Below, one piece after another: positions 1-8,770 of a DNA stretch of 64,000 bases. The notes beneath the pieces were generated by a model. The model saw only the letters and a program-made list of their open reading frames with translations, was not told the origin of the DNA and searched no databases. Origin of the DNA: Sphingomonas bacterium (GTDB lineage: Bacteria > Pseudomonadota > Alphaproteobacteria > Sphingomonadales > Sphingomonadaceae). How positions within the stretch are numbered: the stretch's first letter is position 1; every line of letters begins with the position of its first letter. The position numbers were made by a program, and so were the translations under genes. The stretch spans positions 1 through 64,000 of the forward strand of contig JAQGKS010000052.1 of the NCBI GenBank assembly GCA_028289965.1, read 5' to 3'.

Positions 1-381
1 GCTCGATCACCAAGAGATGTCGAGTTCTCGAAAAGGAGGTAGGAGCCAGGGTGAGCCGCCCCGCGCGGAAACCGGCGCAAGTGCGGTGTTGCGATGCGAA
101 GACAGACCGCTCCTGGGCTGAACCGCCATCAAGGCGCACCGGCCTCAGCTTGGAACGGCGCGACCGCGTGCCGCGCTTCGCCGTCACCAAGCTCAAGCGT
201 CGGTCCCGAAAACATCAGCTTCATCGTGACTCGTGGATAGTCTTTCGCGGCCATCTGAAGCCGCCGGGGGATAATAGAATTCCGCCAGCGAACGTCCCTA
301 TTAACTTGGATTAGCTCTTCTTGTCTCCGCGACTTATCTTACGTTAGTGGAAGACTTGCGGATTTGTGACAGCGGGACCGC
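1..381. other. Left-edge stretch without a convincing gene
   Basis: One open frame (51-314, GTG start after a good GGAGG) is present, but its 87-residue product is rich in Arg and Pro, matches nothing I recognise and looks like non-coding high-GC sequence. An in-frame TGA at 367-369 separates this stretch from the peptidase gene that follows, so it does not supply a missing N-terminus to that gene. No promoter could be assigned with confidence. Confidence 0.4.
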
Positions 382-2250
382 ATGACAAGTCTTCCCCAGC
401 CGGAGCCGGACCCCGCTCCCATCGTCAGCCCGCGCGACATCCCCTATCCGGGCATAATCCGCCTGTCGGTCGACGCAACCGACCTTGACCGGCGCATCTT
501 CAATGCGCGCCAGACCATTCCCGTCGCTAAAGCGGGATCTATGACCCTGCTCTACCCCAAGTGGCTGCCGGGGTATCATTCTCCTGAGGCTCCCATCGAG
601 CTGCTCGCGGGGCTGGTGATCTGCGCCAACGGCGAGCGGATCCCGTGGCGACGAGACCCGGTCGAGGTGCACGCCTTCCATATCGACGTGCCGGACGGCG
701 TCAGCGAGATTGAGGCGGAGTTTCAGTTCCTCTCCCCGACCAATGAGCCGCAGGGCCGCATCGTCGTCACCCCCGAGATGCTCAACCTTCAGTGGAACAC
801 CGTGATCCTCTATCCGGCGGGCCATTTTTCCCGCGGGATCATCGTCGAGCCGACGGTGACACTGCCACCGGGCTGGCAGTTCGGCTGCGCGCTCGAAATC
901 GCATCGACCACGGGCGACATGACCCGTTTCGAGCCCGTGCCGCTGGATGTGCTGGTGGATTCACCGATGTTCGCCGGCAGGCACTTCCGCCAGATCGAAC
1001 TGGATGAGCAAGGGCCGGTCCGGATGAACATCGTCGCCGATCGTGCCGATCTGCTCGCCGCCACGGACGAACAGATCGCCCCGCACCGCGCGCTCGTGGC
1101 CGAGGCGGATACGCTGTTCCGTGCGCGCCACTTCGATCATTATGACTTCCTGCTGGCGCTCAGCGACGAACTTGGCAGCATCGGCGTGGAGCATCACCGC
1201 TGCTCCGAGACCGGAACCGTGCCGGGCTACTTTACCGAGTGGGACAAGAGCGCCCCCAAGCGCGACACGATCGCCCACGAATACACCCACAGCTGGAACG
1301 GCAAGTTCCGGCGCGGTGCCGATTCCTGGACGCCGACGTTCGAGAAGCCGATCCGCAACAGCCTGATGTGGGTCTATGAGGGCCAGACCCAATATTGGGG
1401 CCAGGTGCTCGCAGCCCGCTCCGGCCTCTGGACGCGACAGATGGCGATCGAGGCGATCGCGCAGACCGCCGCCAGCTACGACATCCGCCAGGGCCGCAAC
1501 TGGCGCCCGATGCGGGACACGACGCGCGATCCGATTATCGCTGCGCGCAGCCCGATACCCTGGGCAAGCTGGCAGCGCAGCGAGGATTATTATTCGGAAG
1601 GTCAGCTCGTCTGGCTGGAGATCGACACGCTGATCCGCCAGCGCACCGACGACAGGCGCTCGCTCGACGACTTCGCCGCCACCTTCTTCGGGATGGACGC
1701 GGGCAGCTATGTGACGCGGCCCTATGACTTTGACGAGGTCGTGCGCACTCTCGAGGGACTGACCTCCTATGACTGGGCCGGCTTCCTGACGGACAAGCTC
1801 GAGGGAACCGGCGGTGGTGCGCCGCTCGGCGGGGTGACGGGCGGCGGCTATCGTCTGGTCTACCGCGATACGCCGAGCGGCTATGCAAGCGCCTCGGACG
1901 CGGCCCTCGGATCGGTCAACCTGATGTTCTCGATCGGCGTGACCCTGGCCACCGGCGGAATCCTGAACGAGGTCATCTGGGGCAGCCCGGCGTTCGATGC
2001 GGGCCTTACCGCCGGTACGTCGCTGCTGGCCGTCAACGGCCGCGACTATAGCGCCGACGAGCTCAAGCGCGCGATCACCGCGGCTGTCGATGGCGACCCC
2101 ATTGAGTTGATCGTCAAGAGCGGCAAGCGCCATCGCTCCGTACGCATCGAATATACCAGCGGGCTGCGCTACCCGCACCTGGAACCCGTCGCCGGCGCGA
2201 GGCGTCGGCTTGACGAGATCCTCACGCCCCGCCGCCAGACGAGAGACTAG
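382..2250 (+). CDS. M61-family (glycyl aminopeptidase-like) metallopeptidase with PDZ domain
   Basis: The 622-residue product has the zinc motif HEYTH at about residues 299-303 and a third-ligand Glu in YEGQTQYWG at about residue 333, the HExxH...E arrangement of peptidase family M61. A PDZ-like region follows (about residues 500-590, with GSPAFDAGLTAG and VNGRDYS). M61 proteins cleave N-terminal Gly or Ala residues from peptides and are normally exported. This one starts MTSLPQPEPDP with no hydrophobic signal, and an in-frame stop 15 nt upstream excludes a longer N-terminus, so it is either cytoplasmic or has lost its leader by rearrangement. It is followed by a convergent gene. Confidence 0.9.
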   Translation: MTSLPQPEPDPAPIVSPRDIPYPGIIRLSVDATDLDRRIFNARQTIPVAKAGSMTLLYPKWLPGYHSPEAPIELLAGLVICANGERIPWRRDPVEVHAFHIDVPDGVSEIEAEFQFLSPTNEPQGRIVVTPEMLNLQWNTVILYPAGHFSRGIIVEPTVTLPPGWQFGCALEIASTTGDMTRFEPVPLDVLVDSPMFAGRHFRQIELDEQGPVRMNIVADRADLLAATDEQIAPHRALVAEADTLFRARHFDHYDFLLALSDELGSIGVEHHRCSETGTVPGYFTEWDKSAPKRDTIAHEYTHSWNGKFRRGADSWTPTFEKPIRNSLMWVYEGQTQYWGQVLAARSGLWTRQMAIEAIAQTAASYDIRQGRNWRPMRDTTRDPIIAARSPIPWASWQRSEDYYSEGQLVWLEIDTLIRQRTDDRRSLDDFAATFFGMDAGSYVTRPYDFDEVVRTLEGLTSYDWAGFLTDKLEGTGGGAPLGGVTGGGYRLVYRDTPSGYASASDAALGSVNLMFSIGVTLATGGILNEVIWGSPAFDAGLTAGTSLLAVNGRDYSADELKRAITAAVDGDPIELIVKSGKRHRSVRIEYTSGLRYPHLEPVAGARRRLDEILTPRRQTRD

Positions 2251-2711
2251 CCGGCTGGGCAACGGAACGTCGGTACGACACCGGGCAGCATGCCCCAGCC
2301 CGGGCTCGTCTCCTGATCTGGGCTTCGATGCTTTGTGCGTAGGCAGGCCGGCGCCTCGTGCGCAAAGTCGGCATAGCCCGCGAGCACCTCGGCCGGCACT
2401 TGATTCGGCTAAGCGGCTCGCTACAGGCGAATGCACTGCGGATCGAGGAACTGGCCCGGCACAAAGGTCGGACGGCGACTGGAGGAGCAGGGGTTCGCGC
2501 AATTCATCCAAGATGCGGAGGTTTGGATGAAGGCGGCGATGGAACGCGCCTCGACGACTGGTATGTCGGTACAGCCCGAGCTGCAGCCTGGATCGTGGCG
2601 GGGATCGCCGGACGCGGTCCTGGTGCAAACTGGAGCTTGTCCCGCTAGCCGCTACGCGATGGCAGCTCTCGCCAAGGCGGGAGCACTTGCGCGGCCGGCG
2701 CTGGCTCAGAC
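2251..2711. other. Convergent intergenic stretch, no gene recognised
   Basis: This 460-bp gap lies between the 3' ends of the M61 peptidase and the GH1-RmlD gene. Several short overlapping open frames exist on both strands (for example 2358-2648 +), but none has a recognisable domain, a convincing start, or codon usage like the flanking genes. No clear intrinsic terminator was seen. Confidence 0.4.
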
Positions 2712-4871
2712 TCAGCAGCCCCCCCGGCGCGCGGCTGCGTGCCGTGAAACCGCGTCGCTCAATGAGGACAGGATGGTTCCGCGTTCGGATCCAAGCGCGG
2801 AATAGCGCGGCCGCTTCGCCCGCCAGCCGAGCTGGCAGGGGCTCGCCGGCCGCACCTGCGCGGGATCGAGGTCGAGTGCTTCGGCGATCATCCGGCCAAA
2901 TTCGAGCCAGCTCACCGCGCCTCCGTTGGCGAGGTGCCAGATCCCGCGTTCCCCATCGACCACAAGATCGAGACAGGCGCGGACCAGATCCGGCACGAAT
3001 GTCGGCGAAACGATAGCATCCGCCGATGCGCAGAATATCCGCCCTTCGCGCAGCGAGCGTTCCACGCCCCGCGCGAAATTGTGCGGATCGTGCGGTGAGA
3101 AGAAGGCGGCCGTCCTGATCGCCAGCGTATCCGGATAGGTGCCGACGGTCAGCGCCTCCGCCCGCATCTTGCTCTCGCCGTAGATGCCCAGAGGGCGCGG
3201 TCGGTCTCCCTCCAGATAGGGTTGTTGCCGCCTACCATCGAAGACAAGGTCCGAGGAGAAGATGGTGCAGCGGATACCACGCATGGCACAGGCTTGCGCC
3301 AGCACGGCCGCGCCGTCGCTGTTGGTTCGAAAGCAATTCTCAGCCTCCTCCTCGGCCTGATCGACGTTCACCCACCCGGCGGCGTTGATCACTGCCCAGG
3401 GTTGATGTTCGTCGAGGAAGGCGGCGACGCGTTCGGGATCGGCGATCGGCAGCGTCGCACGATCGCTCAGCACATAGGGCAGCCCCCGCAACTCACACTC
3501 ACCCGCAAGTGCCTGCCCTAGTGTACCCGTGGCGCCCGTAATCAGGATCGGGCGCGGGACACATTCCGGCACCGGCGCGGCGGCCGGCTCACCCCAGGTA
3601 AACGGCGCGTGCTCCAGACGGATGCTGCGCTGCCACCAGCCCAAGCCCTCGATCGCCGGGAAGGCGGCCGGCGTCGGGTCCACGCCGCTGCCGAGCGCCG
3701 CCAGCAAGTCCGCAATCGCGGTAGGCCGGATTTCGGGACCACGAACGTCGAAGGCGCCCGGTTCGTAGTGGCCGGCATCGATCGTGATCAGGCTGTTCCA
3801 GTCGATGTTGCCGAGGAGAGCCCAAGCGGTGAACGCGCGGATGTCGACACCTTCCGCCGCAAGGCCCCGACATGCGCGCCACGATTGCCAAAGCCAGCGC
3901 AGCTGCTCCTCCCGGCTGCAGCCAAGGTGCGACTCCGTCACTGCCAGCGGCAGACGATAGCGATGCCACGCCTGGCGGAGCAGTCCCGACAGCCCCGGTG
4001 CCGGCGGGTCCATGACGCGAGCGGCAGTGAGTTCGTGATACCCCTCCTCGGGCGGAGGATAGGGATAGGCATCGAGCCGATGATCGAGGAAGCGTTCGCT
4101 CGTGGGATAATAGTTCACCCCGATCACATCGGGCGGGCAAGGGTCGTCCGCGATCGCGCGAAGTCGGTCACCAAGGCCGAGCGCGTCCAGGTGCGGCCAC
4201 AATGCATGATCCCGCACCACGCGCCCGGTGAGCAGATCCCAGGTCGCCCAGCGGCGAAGATTGAAGTGCTCCGCCGTCGAGGCGAGCTCCTTGGTCGAAT
4301 GATATTGCCCGAGATCTTCGGTCTGGACCAGGCGTGCCGCAGGGTTGACCCGCCGGATCGCCGTCATCGCCGCGCGGGTCGCGTCCACCTGGTTCAACAG
4401 TGCCGTCCAGAACAGCGTCTCGTCGCGAGCGTGCGGATACCAGAAGCCGTAAAGCGTGCTGAAGCGCGCGGTTGTCAGCGGCTCGTTGACCGGCGTCCAG
4501 TCTGCGACCTGGGGATAGCGCTGTGCGGTCGCGGCGGCGTGGGCCGCGAACAGGTCGACGAAATTGTCGGAGATCAGGCTCGTGTAGCGAGGTCCGCTGC
4601 CGTGATGGATCAGCCCGATGATCGGCTGCATGCCTAGCCGATCAATCTCTCCGAGGCGCCGATCGCTCCAGCTCCAGTCACGATCATCCGGCCGCTCTGG
4701 CGCGACACGCTCCCACAGCACGGGGTAGCGGAGCTTCTTGATCCCGAGTGCCGCGAACGCGGCGAGATCCTCAATCCGGTCCTGATGCCCCGTCAGACGC
4801 GTCTGATCGCGGTATCGATCCCGCACGCGATTGACCGTGCATTCGTGCCCACCCCAGAGTTCCAAAAGCAC
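2712..4871 (-). CDS. Fusion of GH1-like glycosidase and RmlD-like sugar-nucleotide reductase
   Basis: The 719-residue protein joins two enzymes. Residues 1-about 425 are a family-1 glycoside hydrolase-like TIM barrel with the acid/base Glu in TPVNEPLT (E130) and a candidate nucleophile Glu in VTESHLG (E313). Residues about 438-719 form an RmlD/dTDP-4-dehydrorhamnose-reductase-type Rossmann domain, with GATGTLG at 446-452 and YGESK (Y564, K568). The fusion suggests coupled cleavage and remodelling of a deoxysugar conjugate, but the substrate cannot be read from the sequence. The gene stands alone, with a non-coding stretch upstream, and no signal peptide is visible. The two-domain call is firm and the pathway is not. 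Confidence 0.85.
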   Translation of the reverse strand: MLLELWGGHECTVNRVRDRYRDQTRLTGHQDRIEDLAAFAALGIKKLRYPVLWERVAPERPDDRDWSWSDRRLGEIDRLGMQPIIGLIHHGSGPRYTSLISDNFVDLFAAHAAATAQRYPQVADWTPVNEPLTTARFSTLYGFWYPHARDETLFWTALLNQVDATRAAMTAIRRVNPAARLVQTEDLGQYHSTKELASTAEHFNLRRWATWDLLTGRVVRDHALWPHLDALGLGDRLRAIADDPCPPDVIGVNYYPTSERFLDHRLDAYPYPPPEEGYHELTAARVMDPPAPGLSGLLRQAWHRYRLPLAVTESHLGCSREEQLRWLWQSWRACRGLAAEGVDIRAFTAWALLGNIDWNSLITIDAGHYEPGAFDVRGPEIRPTAIADLLAALGSGVDPTPAAFPAIEGLGWWQRSIRLEHAPFTWGEPAAAPVPECVPRPILITGATGTLGQALAGECELRGLPYVLSDRATLPIADPERVAAFLDEHQPWAVINAAGWVNVDQAEEEAENCFRTNSDGAAVLAQACAMRGIRCTIFSSDLVFDGRRQQPYLEGDRPRPLGIYGESKMRAEALTVGTYPDTLAIRTAAFFSPHDPHNFARGVERSLREGRIFCASADAIVSPTFVPDLVRACLDLVVDGERGIWHLANGGAVSWLEFGRMIAEALDLDPAQVRPASPCQLGWRAKRPRYSALGSERGTILSSLSDAVSRHAAARRGGC

Positions 4872-5316
4872 ACCCTACAAGATCAAACTGCGGGTGATGC
4901 CGTGGCATGCTTCGCCGCAAAGTTGCGATAACATCGATTAATGAGGCGGCCTAGTTTCGCGGAACTCCGGTCTTAGCGGGGCTAGCAGTTGGGACGAGGA
5001 CGGATGAAGAACAACCCTGTGGTGAAAGTTCCGCAGGACGCGAGAAGGAGCGCGCTCCTCATCAACGAGCCTGGAGGTCGCCACCTACTGCCCGAACGAC
5101 AGCTTTCGTTCTCGAAGGTGCACCCGACAACTCGCGCAGATCGCAAGGCCAAGCGCAGGCAATATCCGTTCGCTTCCGGGAATGTGATCTCCGCCAACCG
5201 CCCCTCTCTCCACTACAATCCTGTAGGCCTGCTACGGGTTCGGCCGAACCTTCATCTGAGTAGGTGGTTCTGGGTTGGGCGGGACAGGTGCGTCCGATCC
5301 GTGAAGGACAATCGCG
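4872..5316. other. Non-coding upstream region between divergent genes
   Basis: This stretch separates the GH1-RmlD gene (minus) from the broken PAS gene (plus). It includes a comparatively AT-rich part around 4915-4950 that could hold the promoters. Short frames here (for example 4982-5197 on the minus strand) look random. No RNA gene or terminator is recognised. Confidence 0.4.
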
Positions 5317-5776
5317 ATGCGGCCCGATGCCGAAGCCCTGCTCCAGAGCGCGGTAAATGCGGTCCATCGCGGAGAGAGGCTGCACGAGGCGCTCGATCAG
5401 CTTCCCGCTGCCGTCTACGTGGCCGACCGAGATGGTCTGGTCACGCACTTCAATCAGGCTTGCGTGGCCTTGCGGGACGCAGGCCCGTTGCTCAGCACGA
5501 CCGATGGTGCGTCACGTGGAAACTGTTCACGCCAGACGGCGAAAACCTGCCGATGAGCAGTGCCCGATGGCGCTGGCGATCCGGGACCAACGGACGGTGC
5601 GCGGCATCGAAGCCATTGACGGCGCTCGTGCACTTATGGCCGATCAGGTAATGCTCGGCTGCCCAATCGACCTGAACAACCGCATGGAGGTCACGGATCA
5701 GAGCGGCAAAGTGCTGGCAGTGATCCCTTTTCGGGAGTTGATAAAGATCAAGGACAATGGGCTAACGCCGAATTAG
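5317..5776 (+). pseudogene. Frameshifted PAS-domain gene fused to a DUF6894-like tail
   Basis: Three reading frames together spell a sphingomonad-type PAS protein. Frame 1 (from ATG 5317) gives LDQLPAAVYVADRDGLVTHF, frame 3 gives RWCVTWKLFTPDGENLP (about 5498-5550) and frame 2 gives EQCPMALAIRDQRTVRGIEA (about 5555-5612). A missing base at about 5552 and another disruption near 5480 explain the frame changes. The frame-2 tail then becomes RALMADQVMLGCPIDLNNR and VLAVIPFRE, which resembles the C-terminal half of DUF6894 proteins, so the junction near 5612-5620 also looks chimeric. The DUF6894 assignment is from memory of the family pattern. Confidence 0.65.
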
Positions 5777-5885
5777 GCGTGCCATATGATCCGTGTTATC
5801 TTGTTAACGTTGTCAATCAAGCGCCGCGAGCATTGATGATCGAGGGCCGCTGGAAAGCTCCCGCTGGCAGACCGGGAGTACGGCC

Positions 5886-6650
5886 ATGAGCCGCTCAGAC
5901 CATGACCTTCAGCTTTTCGTCGATCGCCTTACGGCGCGCTCGGTCCTCACCGTGGAAGAGCAGCAAGCCATCCTCGCTTTGCCTACTCACCGCACCGAAC
6001 TCCGGGCCAAGCAGGATTTCGTGCACGACGGCGACGAAGAGGTCACTCATAGCTCTTTCATCGCTTCCGGTTTGGTGGGTCGTTTCGGCCAGACGGTCAC
6101 CGGCGCGCGCCAGATCACTGCTTTCCACATTCCCGGCGATATGGCCGATCTCCACTCCGCAGTACGACCGGTCGGCGTTGGGGGACTGACCGCCCTGTAT
6201 GATACCACGATCCTGCATGTGCCACATGCCGCGATTCGCAGGTTGGCGGCGCACTATCCGGCGGTGGCCGAAGCTTTCTGGCGGGATTGCATGCTCGACG
6301 CAGCGATCCTCATGCAGTGGGTGGTCAACGTCGGGAGGCGCGACGCGCGGACCCGGATCGCCCACATCCTTTGTGAGATGTCGATCCGGTTCGGCGGCGA
6401 TCGGCAAATCCTTCTCGACTACCCTTTCTTCGCCACCCAGGATCAGCTTGCTGATGCTGTCGCATTGACGAACGTGCACGTGAACCGCTCTCTCAAAGCG
6501 CTTCGGACCGAGGGACTTGCTACGTTCAGACATGGGGCGGTCGAGATACATGACTGGAAAAAGCTGGCCGAGGTAGGCGAGTTCGATTCCGCCTATCTCG
6601 TCGCCGACACCGCGCCGGAGCGGCAGAAGCGGTTGATCGGTACTGCGTGA
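5886..6650 (+). CDS. Crp/Fnr-family transcriptional regulator
   Basis: The 254-residue protein has an N-terminal cyclic-nucleotide-binding-fold region (about residues 20-130, including FHIPGDMADLHSA) and a C-terminal winged helix-turn-helix (about residues 165-230, including TQDQLADAVALTNVHVNRSL). No Cys cluster like that of Fnr is present, so it is unlikely to be an iron-sulfur oxygen sensor. Such proteins in sphingomonads are usually orphan stress or metabolic regulators. It sits downstream of the broken PAS gene and is followed by decayed sequence, so its targets cannot be inferred. Confidence 0.88.
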   Translation: MSRSDHDLQLFVDRLTARSVLTVEEQQAILALPTHRTELRAKQDFVHDGDEEVTHSSFIASGLVGRFGQTVTGARQITAFHIPGDMADLHSAVRPVGVGGLTALYDTTILHVPHAAIRRLAAHYPAVAEAFWRDCMLDAAILMQWVVNVGRRDARTRIAHILCEMSIRFGGDRQILLDYPFFATQDQLADAVALTNVHVNRSLKALRTEGLATFRHGAVEIHDWKKLAEVGEFDSAYLVADTAPERQKRLIGTA

Positions 6651-7015
6651 TCGATGCTCGGGGAGCCCCGATCGAAGTTAAAAATGGAGCAGCCGCCTCA
6701 GGGCTATTTCGGGGGGCCGGACGCCGGATAATGGTAGTTCGCCCTGCGTCGGCTTCTCGCGGCCACGGGCATCACCCCACCTATGTGCCCGAGGGATCAC
6801 GCGCCTCAACGCACGATGAGGGCTTGCCGAGGCGTTCGCCGCCTTCCCGGCGACAATGGCGCCAAGTCCGCAGCTCCGCCCAACCTCGGCCGACACCGCG
6901 ATGATGGCACCCGCGGGCCATCGCGCTCAGCGCAGGTGACGTCCTCCCTGTCTTTGATCCAGCTTGATCGAGAGTTTTCCGGCCTTGTGAGCCTTCGAGC
7001 AAGGACCTGGAAGGT
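6651..7015. other. Intergenic stretch, nothing recognised
   Basis: Overlapping short frames exist on both strands but no domain, start context or RNA structure stands out. The sequence leads into a small DUF3606-like remnant and is probably degraded coding DNA. Confidence 0.35.
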
Positions 7016-7225
7016 GAAGAAATCGAGGGACACGGACGAGGAGATTGCCTCCGCACCGTCGCGCCCGATGAGCCGCATGATGTTGAATATTTTGCGCGCA
7101 AGCACGGGCTTAGTGCTGGGCAAGCGCGCGAACTGATCGACACGCACGGCAACCATCGTGCTGCGCTGGATGCCGCAGCGAGGCATCGAAGGATTCAGCG
7201 TGGAGCGGCCCGAAGGGTCTCCTGA
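7016..7225 (+). pseudogene. DUF3606-like remnant lacking a start
   Basis: Frame 2 reads DVEYFARKHGLSAGQAREL followed by IDTHGNHRAALDAAA before a TGA at 7223-7225. This matches the short DUF3606 pattern (an HGLS..QARELI..HG core) found in many alphaproteobacterial small proteins. There is no ATG, GTG or TTG with a ribosome site in frame upstream, and the sequence before residue VAPDEPHD is not protein-like, so I call it a 5'-truncated remnant. Family assignment is from motif memory. Confidence 0.45.
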
Positions 7226-7438
7226 TCCCCTGCCGGATCCTTTTCGATATATGGTGGATGCAGCGTCGTCCCGTGGATGCCTGTCAGATTTACGGCACCC
7301 CCGTGGGCCTCCGCCCTCTACTCCCGGTTCGAAGGTGACGCGGTCAGCTGGTGATGTGGGCAGCGACCGGCTTTCCTCATGTTAGTGTGATGTCACGCGG
7401 ACTTAGACATGATCGCATCCTTGGCAGGAGGATCAGTC

Positions 7439-7675
7439 ATGCGAGAAGACGACGAAGCCAGCTATCACGTCAGGCGGGTGCGCGAAGAGATGGATCTCGG
7501 TTACTGCGCTGAGAGCAGCGCAGCCGCGTCAGCACATCTACAGCTTGCCGCCCTGCACATGCGCCTCGCCAGCAAAACCTCAGGCAGCACGAGCCGCGAA
7601 CCCGCGATCGAAGAGCGCGACCGCAACCCGAGAGTCCCGCTTTCGCTCGTCCAGGTGTCCCTTGAAGCGCCTTGA
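7439..7675 (+). CDS. Small hypothetical protein (78 aa)
   Basis: ATG 7439 is preceded by a strong AGGAGG about 7 nt upstream, which is why I prefer it to the ATG at 7409. The product begins MREDDEASYHVRRVREEMDL and contains SAHLQLAALHMRLA, reminiscent of short helical sphingomonad proteins of unknown function that carry an H-x-E/Q-L-A-x-x-Y/H motif. No transmembrane segment or catalytic motif is visible. The C-terminal third is low-complexity and may be altered, since the next recognisable sequence is a pseudogene. Confidence 0.5.
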   Translation: MREDDEASYHVRRVREEMDLGYCAESSAAASAHLQLAALHMRLASKTSGSTSREPAIEERDRNPRVPLSLVQVSLEAP

Positions 7676-7679
7676 GCAT

Positions 7680-8037
7680 GCCGCGCTGGCGCGATCGGGG
7701 AGCTGGGTCATCAAAGATGAGGGGTACAATATCTTGATGCAAGTCGAGCCGCCGGGCGGCGCCGACCCCGAGACGTTCGCCCTGAGTAAAGACGGGCATA
7801 CCCTCGTTGTCTTCACCGAGGGCGAGGGCAGCGTGACGACCCAGGGCGGCCGCACGGCGCTGTCGGCAAAGGTGGGGGAAGAGCCGGAAGGTGTCGCGAT
7901 TACGCCGGACGGTGCGCGCCCTGTTCGTCGCGTGCGAAGCGGCCGACCAGATCGCGATGCGGGACGCGCCGACGTTGCCGCACGGAGGTCCGGCCATGAT
8001 CGACGACGAGGTCACTCGCGAGGCTTGGTGCGGCTAA
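7680..8037 (+). pseudogene. YVTN-type beta-propeller protein remnant
   Basis: Frame 3 gives ADPETFALSKDGHTLVVFTE and KVGEEPEGVAITPDGA, which are typical blades of YVTN/NHL-like beta-propellers. At about 7918 the frame must shift to continue with LFVACEAADQIA. The start is missing and only about two blades remain of a family that usually has seven. Such propellers often accompany PQQ- or cytochrome-linked oxidation genes. This one is clearly dead and marks the beginning of a long stretch of gene debris. Confidence 0.65.
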
Positions 8038-8299
8038 GCACCGCAGCGGAATGTGGTGGAAGATGCGCGTGCGCTGCTCGCAATGCCGCCGCGGACGGTT
8101 CAGGCCGCTCCCGAGGTGCAGCGGCTTTGGCTTCGCTGGGGCTGATCTCAGCGCTGGGGACGGCCGCAACGGTAATGGCGCGGCGCGCCGCTGATGCGGC
8201 TCCTAGCCGCTGAGCAGCGGCAGAACTCAGCGAACCCCAGCCACCAACATGGTCGCCCGTCCATCGCAGGCCGCCGCCACCGGGTCTGATCCACCAGCC

Positions 8300-8590
8300 A
8301 GTCGAGCAGCCCTGCCGTGAGCACGGCCTCGGCGGCGGCGGTCAACCGCGAACCGCGCAAGTGGAGCGACCGGCACCGGTTCGACGTCGGCCCGCAGACG
8401 AGCGGGCATGTCCATTTCGGCTTGGCATCCATCGGTGCCTCGCCAGATGGTCGCGCGGCTCGAGGTTAAGGTGGTGCTCGGCGCCCCGGCGCGCCCCTCG
8501 CTTCACGCCCGGAGCCGCCGAACGCCGGCCCAACGAGACGCTGTACACCGTCGGGCGCCTGCTTGTCGAAGCTGCTCAGCGACGGCTAGC
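8300..8590 (+). pseudogene. Cytochrome P450 C-terminal remnant
   Basis: Three frames assemble the end of a P450. NREPRKWSDRHRFDVG and SGHVHFGL are in one frame, GIHRCLA (the heme loop, Cys codon about 8436-8438) in the next and QMVARLEVKVVLGA in the third. ERRPNETLYTVGRLLVE completes the usual C-terminal strand. At least two single-base indels interrupt the heme-binding loop, so no functional enzyme can be made. Everything N-terminal to the meander region is missing. It belongs to the decayed cluster shared with the oxygenase, MFS and ALDH fragments. Confidence 0.7.
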
Positions 8591-8602
8591 AGGCATCCTA
8601 GG

Positions 8603-8757
8603 CGCCGTGGCGGAGAGCCCCGAAGAAGATCTCCTTCGGCACCAGCGGCAGGAACAGGGAGTCGACGACGTCAATCAGCACCGCGGGTCGATCAGCGGCT
8701 GGATACGATCATAGTCGCCGATGGCCTTCGAGAGGCGCAGGCCCCTCGTCCGGGAAG
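8603..8757 (-). pseudogene. 4,5-dihydroxyphthalate-decarboxylase-like N-terminal fragment
   Basis: On the minus strand GLRLSKAIGDYDRIQPLIDP is followed, after one missing base at about 8685, by AVLIDVVDSLFLPLVPKEIF and FGALRHGA, then a TAG. This matches the N-terminus of the periplasmic-binding-protein-like 4,5-dihydroxyphthalate decarboxylase family (L-x-L-AIGDYDR-x-x-PL ... PEE-x-FFRAFRH). Only about 50 of some 330 residues remain. The family assignment rests on motif recall and would need a profile search. Confidence 0.5.
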
Positions 8758-8770
8758 GGTCTCCGCGGGC

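Noticed and set aside
51-314. 87-residue frame with a good ribosome site at the left edge
   Set aside because: Arg/Pro-rich, no domain, and reads like random high-GC sequence.
961-2628. 555-residue minus-strand frame opposite the M61 peptidase
   Set aside because: Antisense shadow; the plus-strand gene has clear catalytic motifs.
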